NCBI RefSeq assembly: GCF_019457635.1
Contig: NZ_CP080412.1
Location: forward strand, 1,488,001-1,552,000
Source: Shewanella mangrovisoli
GTDB lineage: Bacteria > Pseudomonadota > Gammaproteobacteria > Enterobacterales > Shewanellaceae
Direction: 5' to 3'
DNA: 64,000 bases
Shown: piece by piece, positions 54,325-62,953 of the stretch
Position numbering within the stretch: the stretch's first letter is position 1
Layout of the letters: each line of letters opens with the position of its first letter
Position numbers and translations under genes: made by a program
The notes under the pieces: generated by a model
What the model was told of the DNA's origin: nothing
The model's database searches: none
Seen by the model: only the letters and a program-made list of their open reading frames with translations

Positions 54325-55143
54325 ATGGCTATTACCGTTAATACTAACGTGACTTCGATGAAGGCACAGAAAAATTTAAATAGCTCTGGTAATGCGTTAG
54401 CTACATCAATGGAAAGATTATCCAGTGGCTTGCGTATTAACAGTGCTAAAGATGACGCCGCTGGTTTAGCGATTTCTAACCGCTTAAATAGCCAAGTTCG
54501 AGGCTTAGAAGTCGGTATGCGAAATGCAAATGATGGTATTTCTGTTGCACAAGTTGCAGAAGGTGCAATGCAAGAGCAAACCAACATGTTACAGCGTATG
54601 CGTGATTTATCTGTTCAGTCAGTTAACGGTGCTAACTCCACCAGTGACAGGGAAGCGTTACAGGCGGAATTAGACCAATTAGTCTCTGAAATTACAGCAA
54701 TTTCATCTTCAACGGCATTTGGTGATACTAAACTGCTCAGTGGTGGTTTTACAGCTAAGAGCTTCCAAGTTGGCCATCAAGAAGGCGAAAATATTTCAAT
54801 TTCAATTTCTGCAACAGATGCCACCACTCTTGGGATTAGTGGCCTTGCATTATCTACTGATGTAGGTGCATCAACTGCGATTGGAGCAATTGATGCGGCA
54901 TTGAAGCTGATCGATACACAACGTGCGACTCTCGGTGCTGTTCAAAACCGTCTAGCACATAACATCAGCAACAGTGCGAACACTCAAGCGAACGTGGCCG
55001 ATGCGAAGAGCCGTATTGTGGATGTCGATTTTGCGAAAGAAACAGCCCAAATGACTAAAAATCAGGTGCTACAGCAAACTGGTAGTTCAATGTTGGCGCA
55101 AGCGAATCAGCTGCCGCAAGTTGCATTATCTCTGTTGGGTTAA
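54325..55143 (+). CDS. fliC: Flagellin 1
   Basis: Filament subunit of 272 residues. Conserved D0/D1 ends: [20 protein letters not shown] and [19 protein letters not shown] at the N-terminus, and [20 protein letters not shown] at the C-terminus. The middle is short (compact flagellin without a large D2/D3). It differs from flagellins 2-4 at many positions and has a different upstream region with no clear FliA or sigma-54 motif. Likely acceptor of the nonulosonic acid made upstream, via Ser/Thr in the middle part. Confidence 0.95.
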   Translation: MAITVNTNVTSMKAQKNLNSSGNALATSMERLSSGLRINSAKDDAAGLAISNRLNSQVRGLEVGMRNANDGISVAQVAEGAMQEQTNMLQRMRDLSVQSVNGANSTSDREALQAELDQLVSEITAISSSTAFGDTKLLSGGFTAKSFQVGHQEGENISISISATDATTLGISGLALSTDVGASTAIGAIDAALKLIDTQRATLGAVQNRLAHNISNSANTQANVADAKSRIVDVDFAKETAQMTKNQVLQQTGSSMLAQANQLPQVALSLLG

Positions 55144-55164
55144 TTTTTCACTTGAAGAGCTAAA

Positions 55165-55200
55165 ATGCCCATTCCTCGAATGCGTAGGATGGGCATCTCT
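55165..55200 (+). terminator. Terminator of flagellin 1
   Basis: ATGCCCATTCCT pairs with AGGATGGGCAT across a 9-nt loop (one bulge), followed by a T-rich stretch, about 22 nt after the stop. Confidence 0.75.
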
Positions 55201-55496
55201 ATTTTTCATGTAGATATTTCTGCATCCACTCAGCTCGAATTCCTGCGCTTGAGAAGCTCACGTTGTAAGCATGGCCGTTTAGATAACTTCACCTAATTAG
55301 CGCTTTGAATTAACCGCTTTCATCTGTGTTGTTTAGTATAAAAAGGGTTAGTTTTCTCGCTCTAATAACCAAGAATTTTCCCGCAAGATGTATTCGTTAG
55401 CATAGTACGGTTCATGTTGGCACAGAGCCATTTCTTTATTTCTCAGTACGATACATAGTACTGGTGAATTTCCCTCCTAAAAAATAAAAAGATGAC
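55201..55496. other. Flagellin 1-2 intergenic stretch
   Basis: About 300 bp without a recognisable gene between the terminator of flagellin 1 and the FliA promoter of flagellin 2. I see no repeat or motif that I can name. Confidence 0.5.
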
Positions 55497-55523
55497 TAAA
55501 GTTTTTATTCCCAGTGCCGTTAC
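55497..55523 (+). promoter_or_regulatory. FliA (sigma-28) promoter of flagellin 2
   Basis: TAAAGTTT, 11 nt, GCCGTTAC: the -35 is a full match and the -10 matches GCCG plus TA. It lies about 70 nt before the start codon. Confidence 0.85.
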
Positions 55524-55544
55524 CTAGGGCAGATAGATTGATTC

Positions 55545-55575
55545 GCCTAAAATGCGGGCAAGCTCTTAACTAGGC
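55545..55575 (+). promoter_or_regulatory. Leader hairpin of flagellin 2
   Basis: GCCTA (55545-55549) can pair with TAGGC (55571-55575) in the 5' untranslated region, 16 nt before the start codon. The corresponding stem in flagellins 3 and 4 has a paired base change. Confidence 0.45.
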
Positions 55576-55591
55576 TTAATGAGGTATAATC

Positions 55592-56407
55592 ATGGCAATT
55601 ACAGTAAACACAAACGTGACTTCAATGAAGGCACAGAAGAACTTGAATGCATCGGGTAATGCTTTGGCAACCTCAATGGAGCGTTTGTCGAGCGGTTTGC
55701 GTATCAATAGCGCGAAAGACGACGCTGCAGGCTTGGCGATTTCTAACCGTTTAGACAGTCAAGTGCGTGGTTTATCTGTTGGTATGCGTAATGCGAACGA
55801 TGGTATTTCAGTAGCACAAATCGCAGAAGGCGCGATGCAAGAGCAGACCAACATGTTACAGCGTATGCGTGACCTGACGGTTCAAGCGGTAAACGGTGCA
55901 AACTCTACTAGTGACCGTGATGCAATTCAGGCTGAGATTGACCAATTAGCATTAGAAATCACCGCAATTTCTAACACCACTGCATTCGGTGATACTAAGT
56001 TACTGAGCGGTGGCTTTACAGGTAAGAGCTTCCAAGTTGGCCACCAAGAAGGCGAGAATATCTCTATCTCGATTTCGGGAACTGATGCAGCAACATTAAG
56101 CGTGGATGCATTACTTGTTTCTTCTGACGCAGTAGCTTCCACCGCAACGGGTTTAATTGACGCCGCAATTAAGACTATCGACACCCAGCGCGCGAAGTTA
56201 GGTGCAACACAAAACCGTTTAGCCCATAACATTAGCAACAGTGCTAACACTCAAGCTAACGTAGCCGATGCGAAGAGTCGTATTGTGGATGTGGACTTTG
56301 CGAAAGAGACATCGCAAATGACGAAGAACCAAGTATTGCAACAAACAGGTTCAGCAATGCTGGCGCAAGCGAACCAGCTGCCTCAAGTGGCGTTATCTCT
56401 ACTTTAA
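55592..56407 (+). CDS. fliC: Flagellin 2
   Basis: 271-residue flagellin, identical in protein sequence to flagellin 3 and with one visible base difference (55765 G against A at 56783). Conserved ends as in flagellin 1; middle block [24 protein letters not shown] lies 7 nt before the ATG. It has its own FliA promoter and terminator. Confidence 0.96.
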   Translation: MAITVNTNVTSMKAQKNLNASGNALATSMERLSSGLRINSAKDDAAGLAISNRLDSQVRGLSVGMRNANDGISVAQIAEGAMQEQTNMLQRMRDLTVQAVNGANSTSDRDAIQAEIDQLALEITAISNTTAFGDTKLLSGGFTGKSFQVGHQEGENISISISGTDAATLSVDALLVSSDAVASTATGLIDAAIKTIDTQRAKLGATQNRLAHNISNSANTQANVADAKSRIVDVDFAKETSQMTKNQVLQQTGSAMLAQANQLPQVALSLL

Positions 56408-56428
56408 GCAGATATTGCAGCCCTTTCG

Positions 56429-56463
56429 ATGCCCACAGACTGTTGCAGTCGTGGGCATTTTTG
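56429..56463 (+). terminator. Terminator of flagellin 2
   Basis: ATGCCCAC/GTGGGCAT stem with inner GACT/AGTC pairs and a T-run, 22 nt after the stop. An identical copy follows flagellin 3. Confidence 0.88.
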
Positions 56464-56513
56464 TATGTGGAAATTAGTTAAGAAATTTGTTTCAGAAAAA
56501 TCATTTTTTTTCC

Positions 56514-56540
56514 TAAAGCTTTTCCGCCACTGGCCGTTAT
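56514..56540 (+). promoter_or_regulatory. FliA (sigma-28) promoter of flagellin 3
   Basis: TAAAGCTT, 11 nt, GCCGTTAT. Same -35 as the flgM promoter. Identical to the promoter of flagellin 4. Confidence 0.85.
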
Positions 56541-56561
56541 AAATAGTGAACAGATTCACTT

Positions 56562-56594
56562 AGCCTGGAAAACAGGCAAGCTCTTAACCAGGCT
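56562..56594 (+). promoter_or_regulatory. Leader hairpins of flagellin 3
   Basis: AGCCTGG (56562-56568) can pair with CCAGGCT (56588-56594); part of it, GCCTG, can instead pair with CAGGC at 56573-56577. The two pairings exclude each other. The same leader precedes flagellin 4 (57580-57612). Confidence 0.5.
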
Positions 56595-56609
56595 TAATGA
56601 GGTATAATC

Positions 56610-57425
56610 ATGGCAATTACAGTAAACACAAACGTGACTTCAATGAAGGCACAGAAGAACTTGAATGCATCGGGTAATGCTTTGGCAACCTCAATGGAGC
56701 GTTTGTCGAGCGGTTTGCGTATCAATAGCGCGAAAGACGACGCTGCAGGCTTGGCGATTTCTAACCGTTTAGACAGTCAAGTACGTGGTTTATCTGTTGG
56801 TATGCGTAATGCGAACGATGGTATTTCAGTAGCACAAATCGCAGAAGGCGCGATGCAAGAGCAGACCAACATGTTACAGCGTATGCGTGACCTGACGGTT
56901 CAAGCGGTAAACGGTGCAAACTCTACTAGTGACCGTGATGCAATTCAGGCTGAGATTGACCAATTAGCATTAGAAATCACCGCAATTTCTAACACCACTG
57001 CATTCGGTGATACTAAGTTACTGAGCGGTGGCTTTACAGGTAAGAGCTTCCAAGTTGGCCACCAAGAAGGCGAGAATATCTCTATCTCGATTTCGGGAAC
57101 TGATGCAGCAACATTAAGCGTGGATGCATTACTTGTTTCTTCTGACGCAGTAGCTTCCACCGCAACGGGTTTAATTGACGCCGCAATTAAGACTATCGAC
57201 ACCCAGCGCGCGAAGTTAGGTGCAACACAAAACCGTTTAGCCCATAACATTAGCAACAGTGCTAACACTCAAGCTAACGTAGCCGATGCGAAGAGTCGTA
57301 TTGTGGATGTGGACTTTGCGAAAGAGACATCGCAAATGACGAAGAACCAAGTATTGCAACAAACAGGTTCAGCAATGCTGGCGCAAGCGAACCAGCTGCC
57401 TCAAGTGGCGTTATCTCTACTTTAA
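56610..57425 (+). CDS. fliC: Flagellin 3 (hybrid copy)
   Basis: 271 residues, same protein as flagellin 2. The upstream 202 bp and first ~280 bp match flagellin 4, and the rest matches flagellin 2, so it looks like the product of an unequal crossover between those two. Functional in appearance. Confidence 0.96.
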   Translation: MAITVNTNVTSMKAQKNLNASGNALATSMERLSSGLRINSAKDDAAGLAISNRLDSQVRGLSVGMRNANDGISVAQIAEGAMQEQTNMLQRMRDLTVQAVNGANSTSDRDAIQAEIDQLALEITAISNTTAFGDTKLLSGGFTGKSFQVGHQEGENISISISGTDAATLSVDALLVSSDAVASTATGLIDAAIKTIDTQRAKLGATQNRLAHNISNSANTQANVADAKSRIVDVDFAKETSQMTKNQVLQQTGSAMLAQANQLPQVALSLL

Positions 57426-57446
57426 GCAGATATTGCAGCCCTTTCG

Positions 57447-57481
57447 ATGCCCACAGACTGTTGCAGTCGTGGGCATTTTTG
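57447..57481 (+). terminator. Terminator of flagellin 3
   Basis: Exact copy of the flagellin 2 terminator, displaced by 1018 bp. Confidence 0.88.
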
Positions 57482-57531
57482 TATGTGGAAATTAGTTAAG
57501 AAATTTGTTTCAGAAAAATCATTTTTTTTCC

Positions 57532-57558
57532 TAAAGCTTTTCCGCCACTGGCCGTTAT
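57532..57558 (+). promoter_or_regulatory. FliA (sigma-28) promoter of flagellin 4
   Basis: TAAAGCTT, 11 nt, GCCGTTAT, identical to that of flagellin 3. Confidence 0.85.
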
Positions 57559-57627
57559 AAATAGTGAACAGATTCACTTAGCCTGGAAAACAGGCAAGCT
57601 CTTAACCAGGCTTAATGAGGTATAATC

Positions 57628-58443
57628 ATGGCAATTACAGTAAACACAAACGTGACTTCAATGAAGGCACAGAAGAACTTGAATGCATCGGGTAATGCTT
57701 TGGCAACCTCAATGGAGCGTTTGTCGAGCGGTTTGCGTATCAATAGCGCGAAAGACGACGCTGCAGGCTTGGCGATTTCTAACCGTTTAGACAGTCAAGT
57801 ACGTGGTTTATCTGTTGGTATGCGTAATGCGAACGATGGTATTTCAGTAGCACAAATCGCAGAAGGCGCGATGCAAGAGCAGACCAACATGTTACAGCGT
57901 ATGCGCGATCTGTCGGTTCAAGCAGTAAACGGTGCAAACTCCACTAGTGACCGTGATGCATTGCAAGCTGAGATTGACCAATTAGCATTAGAAATCACCG
58001 CAATTTCTAACACCACTGCATTCGGTGATACTAAGTTGCTAACAAGTGCTTTCAACGCGAAAAACTTTCAAGTAGGCCACCAAGAAGGCGAGAATATCTC
58101 TATCTCGATTTCTGCTACAGATGCATCAAGTTTGGGTGTTAATGCTTTAGCATTATCAACTGACATATTAGCTTCTACTGCAACAGGTGCGATTGATGAT
58201 GCAATTAAAGCGATTGACACCCAGCGCGCGAAGTTAGGTGCAACACAAAACCGTTTAGCTCATAACATTAGCAACAGTGCTAACACTCAAGCTAACGTAG
58301 CCGATGCGAAGAGTCGTATTGTGGATGTGGACTTTGCGAAAGAGACATCGCAAATGACGAAGAACCAAGTATTGCAACAAACTGGTTCAGCAATGCTGGC
58401 GCAAGCGAACCAGTTACCTCAAGTTGCCTTGTCATTACTGTAA
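57628..58443 (+). CDS. fliC: Flagellin 4
   Basis: 271-residue flagellin. Same conserved ends as 2 and 3, but the middle differs: [20 protein letters not shown] and [20 protein letters not shown], closer in places to flagellin 1. DNA diverges from flagellin 3 from 57906 on and becomes near-identical again at the 3' end. Last of the array, with a separate terminator. Confidence 0.96.
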   Translation: MAITVNTNVTSMKAQKNLNASGNALATSMERLSSGLRINSAKDDAAGLAISNRLDSQVRGLSVGMRNANDGISVAQIAEGAMQEQTNMLQRMRDLSVQAVNGANSTSDRDALQAEIDQLALEITAISNTTAFGDTKLLTSAFNAKNFQVGHQEGENISISISATDASSLGVNALALSTDILASTATGAIDDAIKAIDTQRAKLGATQNRLAHNISNSANTQANVADAKSRIVDVDFAKETSQMTKNQVLQQTGSAMLAQANQLPQVALSLL

Positions 58444-58468
58444 TATAGTTTTTACGGTGCAAACTGAT

Positions 58469-58498
58469 AAGGGAGGTTCGGTGACGGATCTCCCTTTG
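58469..58498 (+). terminator. Terminator of flagellin 4
   Basis: AAGGGAG/CTCCCTT stem with a 14-nt loop, followed by a short T-stretch, about 25 nt after the stop. Weaker than the other flagellin terminators, so read-through to flaG is possible. Confidence 0.6.
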
Positions 58499-58564
58499 CT
58501 GCATTAATATGGTCGAATGTTTAGGGTGTTTGTTAGAGGGCACCTAATTTGATGAGGTATCGCT

Positions 58565-58954
58565 ATGGACATCAATATAGCAAGTTTACCTACTATGGTT
58601 CACAATAGAACCGATACTCCACAAGCACCTGTGAAGGAGCCTGTAGTAGGTGAGGTTGAAGTAAAGGATAGGAGTATTGCTTCTGTTGTTGAGCAAGTTT
58701 CGGAGCAAAAAACATCTGATAATGAACAAGATCCGAGTAAACTTACACAAGTTGCGACAGAGTTGTCGGATATGATGTCTATGATGCGAAAAGGGCTCTC
58801 ATTTAAAGTTGATGAAAATTCGGGTCAAGCAGTCGTGACTGTTTTAGACAAAGATACTGGAGATGTGATCAGACAAATGCCTAGCGAAGAAGCATTGGCG
58901 CTTGCAGAGAAACTATCGGAAGTAACAGGTTTATTGATGAAAACTGAAGCTTAG
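58565..58954 (+). CDS. flaG: Flagellar protein FlaG
   Basis: 129 residues; disordered, acidic N-terminal half, then the FlaG domain with LSFKVDENSGQAVVTVLDKD and TGDVIRQMPSEEALALAEKL. FlaG limits filament length in polar flagellates. Lies just upstream of fliD, the conserved order. Confidence 0.92.
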   Translation: MDINIASLPTMVHNRTDTPQAPVKEPVVGEVEVKDRSIASVVEQVSEQKTSDNEQDPSKLTQVATELSDMMSMMRKGLSFKVDENSGQAVVTVLDKDTGDVIRQMPSEEALALAEKLSEVTGLLMKTEA

Positions 58955-58993
58955 CTTTGAGTTTAAGCAAATACTTGAGTTGAGGACATTATT

Positions 58994-60358
58994 ATGGCAT
59001 TAACGGCTACAGGCATGGGTTCAGGCCTTGATATCAGCAATATCGTAACGGTATTAGTTAATGCCGAAAAAACCCCTAAAGAAGCCATCTTTAACAAAAC
59101 TGAAGATACAATTAAAGCTAAAGTTTCTGCTATTGGAACACTAAAAAGTGAATTATCTAAATTTCAAGATGCGCTTAAGAAACTCCAATCTGGTGATGCA
59201 CTAAACCAGCGTAAAGTTACAACAGGTGATAGTAAGTTTATCAATGTGACAGCTGATAAAACGGCCAAACCAGGCTCTTATGGAATTAAAGTTGAGCAAT
59301 TAGCTGTTAATCATAAAGTTGCTGGAACAAACGTTGCGGACCGAACTCTGGGCGTAGGTGAAGGGACATTAGATTTTGCTATCAATGGTAGCTCATTCTC
59401 AGTGTCTGTAGCTGCAACAGACTCTCTCGATGAAATCGCTAAAAAGGTGAATGAGGCATCTGGAAATGATGCTGTTACCGCAACAGTCATTACCAGTGAT
59501 GCGGGTAGCCGTCTTGTGTTTAGTTCAAATAAGACTGGTGAAGATAATCAAATTAGTGTTACCGCAAATGACACCTCCGGGACTGGCTTAAATGATATGT
59601 TTGGAGCCAGCAATTTATCGACGTTACAAGCCGCTAAGAATGCAATTGTTTATATTGATGATCAGAAAGTCACTTCACAAAGCAATGAAGTAAAAGGGGC
59701 TATAACTGGTGTTACGATCAATTTAACAGATGCTGATGTAACAAAAACATCAACACTGAAAATTGAGCAAGACAATGATGCTGTTAAAGAAAATGTCAAA
59801 GCCTTCGTCGATGCTTTCAACAGTTTAAATACTGCAATTGATAAAATGTCCTCATACGATAAAGATAAAAAAACGGCATCAGCTTTACAGGGCGATTCAA
59901 TGATCCGGTCGATTGAGTCGCAATTACGTAATATGATCAGCGAACGAGTGAGTACCGACACTGGCGATATTGCTTTATATGACATCGGTATCAAGACAGA
60001 TAAATATGGTAAGTTATCTATTGATGATACAAAACTCGATAAAATGATTTCTGAAGATATGTCGAGTATAGAGTCGTTGTTTGCAACTAAAGATACGGGC
60101 TTAGCAAATAGGTTAGATAAATTAGCGAATAGTTATGTAAAGAGTGATGGTTTAATCGCGAGTCGTCAAAATGCTTATACTAATCAACAGAAGCGTCTTG
60201 ATGAACAAAGGGAAGCGTTTTCTCTTAAGATGGAGCAGCTAACTGCTAGATTAACAAAACAGTTCAACAAAATGGATTTAGTTGTTGGAAGCCTCAATCA
60301 GCAGAGCTCTGGTTTAGCCGATAGATTAAATTCACTTCCAGGAGTGATTGCTAAATAG
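58994..60358 (+). CDS. fliD: Flagellar filament cap FliD
   Basis: Hook-associated protein 2; caps the filament and folds flagellins in. 454 residues: N-terminal TGMGSGLDISNIVTVLVNAE, central variable domains, and the C-terminal FliD_C block LYDIGIKTDKYGKLSIDDTK with RLTKQFNKMDLVVGSLNQQ near the end. Confidence 0.95.
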   Translation: MALTATGMGSGLDISNIVTVLVNAEKTPKEAIFNKTEDTIKAKVSAIGTLKSELSKFQDALKKLQSGDALNQRKVTTGDSKFINVTADKTAKPGSYGIKVEQLAVNHKVAGTNVADRTLGVGEGTLDFAINGSSFSVSVAATDSLDEIAKKVNEASGNDAVTATVITSDAGSRLVFSSNKTGEDNQISVTANDTSGTGLNDMFGASNLSTLQAAKNAIVYIDDQKVTSQSNEVKGAITGVTINLTDADVTKTSTLKIEQDNDAVKENVKAFVDAFNSLNTAIDKMSSYDKDKKTASALQGDSMIRSIESQLRNMISERVSTDTGDIALYDIGIKTDKYGKLSIDDTKLDKMISEDMSSIESLFATKDTGLANRLDKLANSYVKSDGLIASRQNAYTNQQKRLDEQREAFSLKMEQLTARLTKQFNKMDLVVGSLNQQSSGLADRLNSLPGVIAK

Positions 60359-60385
60359 TTATCCGTATGAGGTTAAGGGGATGAT

Positions 60386-60706
60386 GTGGAACAGCTAGAT
60401 GAACTAAATTCTGAATTATTGGAAACACTTCAGCTGCTGGAAAAAATTGCTGCCGAAGATGAGGCCTCGGATGATTTGGTATCAAAATTGCTTGAGCAAG
60501 TTGAGCGACGTCAGGTTTTGCTTAATACACTCGCAGTCGAACCGACAGAAGAATGTCGAGTTTATCTAGAGAAACAATTTGATTTAACTAATGAATTGAT
60601 AGAAAAATCGAAAATTGTACAGTCAGAACGTCAAGTGTTGTTGCAAATGGCAAACCGAAATAAACGTCAAATTAATGTATACAAAGCAATAGATTTAGAC
60701 AGGTAG
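60386..60706 (+). CDS. FliT-like flagellar chaperone
   Basis: A 106-residue helical acidic protein between fliD and fliS, the place of FliT, the chaperone of FliD, in other systems. Sequence similarity to enteric FliT is weak, so position carries most weight. GTG start with AAGGGG 5 nt upstream. Called by neighbour context. Confidence 0.65.
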   Translation: MEQLDELNSELLETLQLLEKIAAEDEASDDLVSKLLEQVERRQVLLNTLAVEPTEECRVYLEKQFDLTNELIEKSKIVQSERQVLLQMANRNKRQINVYKAIDLDR

Positions 60707-60712
60707 GTGTTT

Positions 60713-61123
60713 ATGAGAGGGTCACTGCAATCATATCGGAAGGTTTCATTAGACAGTGAGATTGGAGTTGCATCACCACATCGTATTATTCAATTGATGT
60801 TTGCAGGTGCACTGCAGCGCCTAGCGCAAAGTCGTTATGCTATAGAACAAAATGATTTAGCGAGTAAAGGTATTTATATCAGCAAGGCTGTTGGTATTAT
60901 TACAGGATTAAATAGCAGTCTAAACATGGAAGCGGGGGGGCAAATTGCTAAGAATCTTAGCGATCTTTACGATTTCATGCTGCGAAAAATCACTGAAGCT
61001 AACCTCAATAATGACGTAAAAGCGATTGATGATGTGTGCGATATTTTACGCACTATCAAAGAGGGCTGGGATGCCATTCCTGCCGATAAACACAATATGT
61101 CTTCGCATTCAGAAGCTCGTTAA
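60713..61123 (+). CDS. fliS: Flagellar export chaperone FliS
   Basis: 136-residue helical chaperone of flagellin: YRKVSLDSEIGVASPHRIIQ and LMFAGALQRLAQSRYAIEQN fit the family. ATG 60713 is preferred (AGG 5 nt upstream); a GTG at 60707 is also in frame. Terminator follows. Confidence 0.92.
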   Translation: MRGSLQSYRKVSLDSEIGVASPHRIIQLMFAGALQRLAQSRYAIEQNDLASKGIYISKAVGIITGLNSSLNMEAGGQIAKNLSDLYDFMLRKITEANLNNDVKAIDDVCDILRTIKEGWDAIPADKHNMSSHSEAR

Positions 61124-61142
61124 TTGTGTTATAGAACAACAG

Positions 61143-61174
61143 GAAAAAGGACGCACCGAGTGCGTCTTTTTTTT
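61143..61174 (+). terminator. Terminator after fliS
   Basis: GACGCAC/GTGCGTC stem with a 3-nt loop, followed by eight T, about 26 nt after the fliS stop. Confidence 0.9.
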
Positions 61175-61177
61175 GGC

Positions 61178-61208
61178 TCTAGTCAATTTATTGACATAAT
61201 TGACTAGA
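61178..61208. promoter_or_regulatory. Inverted repeat upstream of flrA
   Basis: Perfect 10-bp arms TCTAGTCAAT (61178-61187) and ATTGACTAGA (61199-61208) around 11 nt that contain TTGACA. It lies 204 nt before flrA, and looks like a dimeric-repressor operator over a -35 element. No regulator is assigned. Confidence 0.5.
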
Positions 61209-61411
61209 ATCATGGGATAAATGAACTAAAATCAATTCAGTTTGGCATAATCCGCATTCGAAGCTTGCTTCTCGACTGCTGATAATACAATATTCATCAC
61301 AGTAGTGATGGTGGCACAGATTGTTACATTGAATTTGTTAAGCTTTTACAGCAACTAATCATAAATAATTAATGCGAATTGATACCTAATTAGCGCTTTA
61401 CGGCCTACTGA

Positions 61412-62845
61412 ATGATGCAAACAGATCAACGAATTTTACTTGTCGGAACCCCATCAGAGCGATTAAATCGCCTGTGTTGCATTTTTGAATTTTTGGGCGA
61501 GCAAATCGAGATTGTCGCCATCGGAAAATTAAGCACTAGCCTCCAAGATACCCGTTATCGCGCTTTGGTGATCAGCACAGAGACTGTGTCCGTTGACGAA
61601 TTAAAGTCGATCGCGAATCAGTATCCTTGGCAACCTATCTTGTCCTTTGGCAATGTGGGCGAGTTACAGGCTGCAAATATCCTAGGTCAAATCGAAGAGC
61701 CATTAAACTATCCGCAACTCACTGAGCTGCTGCATTTTTGCCAAGTGTATGGCCAGGTTAAACGTCCACAAGTCCCAACGAGTGCAAATCAAACCAAATT
61801 ATTCCGGAGTTTAGTGGGCCGCAGTGAAGGCATTGCTAATGTTCGTCATTTGATCAGTCAGGTTGCGACGTCTGATGCGACGGTGTTAGTGCTCGGGCAG
61901 TCGGGCACGGGTAAGGAAGTGGTTGCTCGTAATATCCATTACTTGTCTGAACGTCGTGATGGTCCCTTTATTCCGGTTAACTGTGGTGCGATTCCGCCAG
62001 AACTACTCGAAAGCGAATTGTTCGGTCATGAGAAGGGCTCTTTTACGGGCGCCATTAGCTCGCGTAAGGGGCGTTTCGAGCTTGCCGAAGGTGGCACACT
62101 GTTTCTCGATGAAATCGGTGATATGCCTTTGCAGATGCAGGTCAAGTTACTGCGCGTGTTGCAAGAGCGTGTCTTTGAGCGTGTCGGCGGCACTAAGACT
62201 ATCAATGCCGATGTGCGTGTAGTTGCTGCGACTCACAGAGATCTTGAAAGCATGATCACGGGTAATGAGTTCCGTGAGGATCTGTATTATCGTCTCAACG
62301 TCTTTCCAATCGAAATGCCGGCATTAAGCGACCGTAAAGATGACGTTCCCTTACTGTTGCAAGAGCTGGTAAGCCGAGTCTATAACGAAGGCCGTGGCAA
62401 AGTTCGCTTTACTCAACGTGCGATTGAATCGTTAAAAGAACACGCTTGGTCGGGTAACGTGCGTGAACTGTCTAACCTTGTCGAGCGCTTAACGATTTTA
62501 TATCCGGGCGGGTTAGTCGATGTGAATGACTTGCCTATCAAGTATCGTCATATCGATGTGCCTGAATACAGTATCGAGCTCAGTGAAGAACAACAGGAAC
62601 GTGATGCGCTGGCGTCCATTTTCACCAGTGAAGAGCCGGTTGAAATCCCTGAAACCCGTTTCCCGAGCGAGTTACCGCCGGAAGGGGTTAACCTTAAGGA
62701 TCTGTTGGCTGAGCTTGAAATCGACATGATACGCCAAGCGTTAGAGCAACAGGATAACGTGGTTGCACGTGCCGCCGAGATGCTCGGTATTCGCCGCACG
62801 ACCTTAGTTGAGAAAATGCGTAAGTACGGAATGACGAAAGAATAG
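61412..62845 (+). CDS. flrA: Flagellar master regulator FlrA (FleQ type)
   Basis: Sigma-54 activator at the top of the polar flagellar cascade. N-terminal FleQ domain (about 5-115), central AAA+ with Walker A GQSGTGKE (162-169), GSFTGA sigma-54 contact loop (209-214; GAFTGA is more usual) and Walker [10 protein letters not shown], and a Fis-type C-terminal HTH ([20 protein letters not shown]). 477 residues. The receiver-like N-domain lacks a phospho-acceptor, as in FleQ. Upstream of flrB. Confidence 0.95.
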   Translation: MMQTDQRILLVGTPSERLNRLCCIFEFLGEQIEIVAIGKLSTSLQDTRYRALVISTETVSVDELKSIANQYPWQPILSFGNVGELQAANILGQIEEPLNYPQLTELLHFCQVYGQVKRPQVPTSANQTKLFRSLVGRSEGIANVRHLISQVATSDATVLVLGQSGTGKEVVARNIHYLSERRDGPFIPVNCGAIPPELLESELFGHEKGSFTGAISSRKGRFELAEGGTLFLDEIGDMPLQMQVKLLRVLQERVFERVGGTKTINADVRVVAATHRDLESMITGNEFREDLYYRLNVFPIEMPALSDRKDDVPLLLQELVSRVYNEGRGKVRFTQRAIESLKEHAWSGNVRELSNLVERLTILYPGGLVDVNDLPIKYRHIDVPEYSIELSEEQQERDALASIFTSEEPVEIPETRFPSELPPEGVNLKDLLAELEIDMIRQALEQQDNVVARAAEMLGIRRTTLVEKMRKYGMTKE

Positions 62846-62900
62846 TCATATTCCAGTTGTTTATCCTATTGTTTTAACTATCTAAATTCATTTCTTAATT

Positions 62901-62916
62901 TGGCATAGAATCTGCA
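62901..62916 (+). promoter_or_regulatory. Sigma-54-type promoter of flrB
   Basis: TGGCAT-N5-CTGCA keeps GG and GC at the right spacing. It lies 37 nt before flrB, as expected for FlrA-driven flrBC. Confidence 0.7.
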
Positions 62917-62953
62917 AACACTCCGTCAGAAGCAATTTTTTGACGGAGTGACT

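Noticed and set aside
55927-57268. Repeated minus-strand 107-codon frames in flagellins 2 and 3
   Set aside because: They are antisense to strongly conserved flagellin coding sequence and repeat only because the genes are duplicated.
55592-57425. Flagellins 2 and 3 as an assembly error
   Set aside because: The single-base differences at 55765/56783 and in the leader (55571 region against 56589) distinguish the copies and fit a biological crossover; long reads would settle it.
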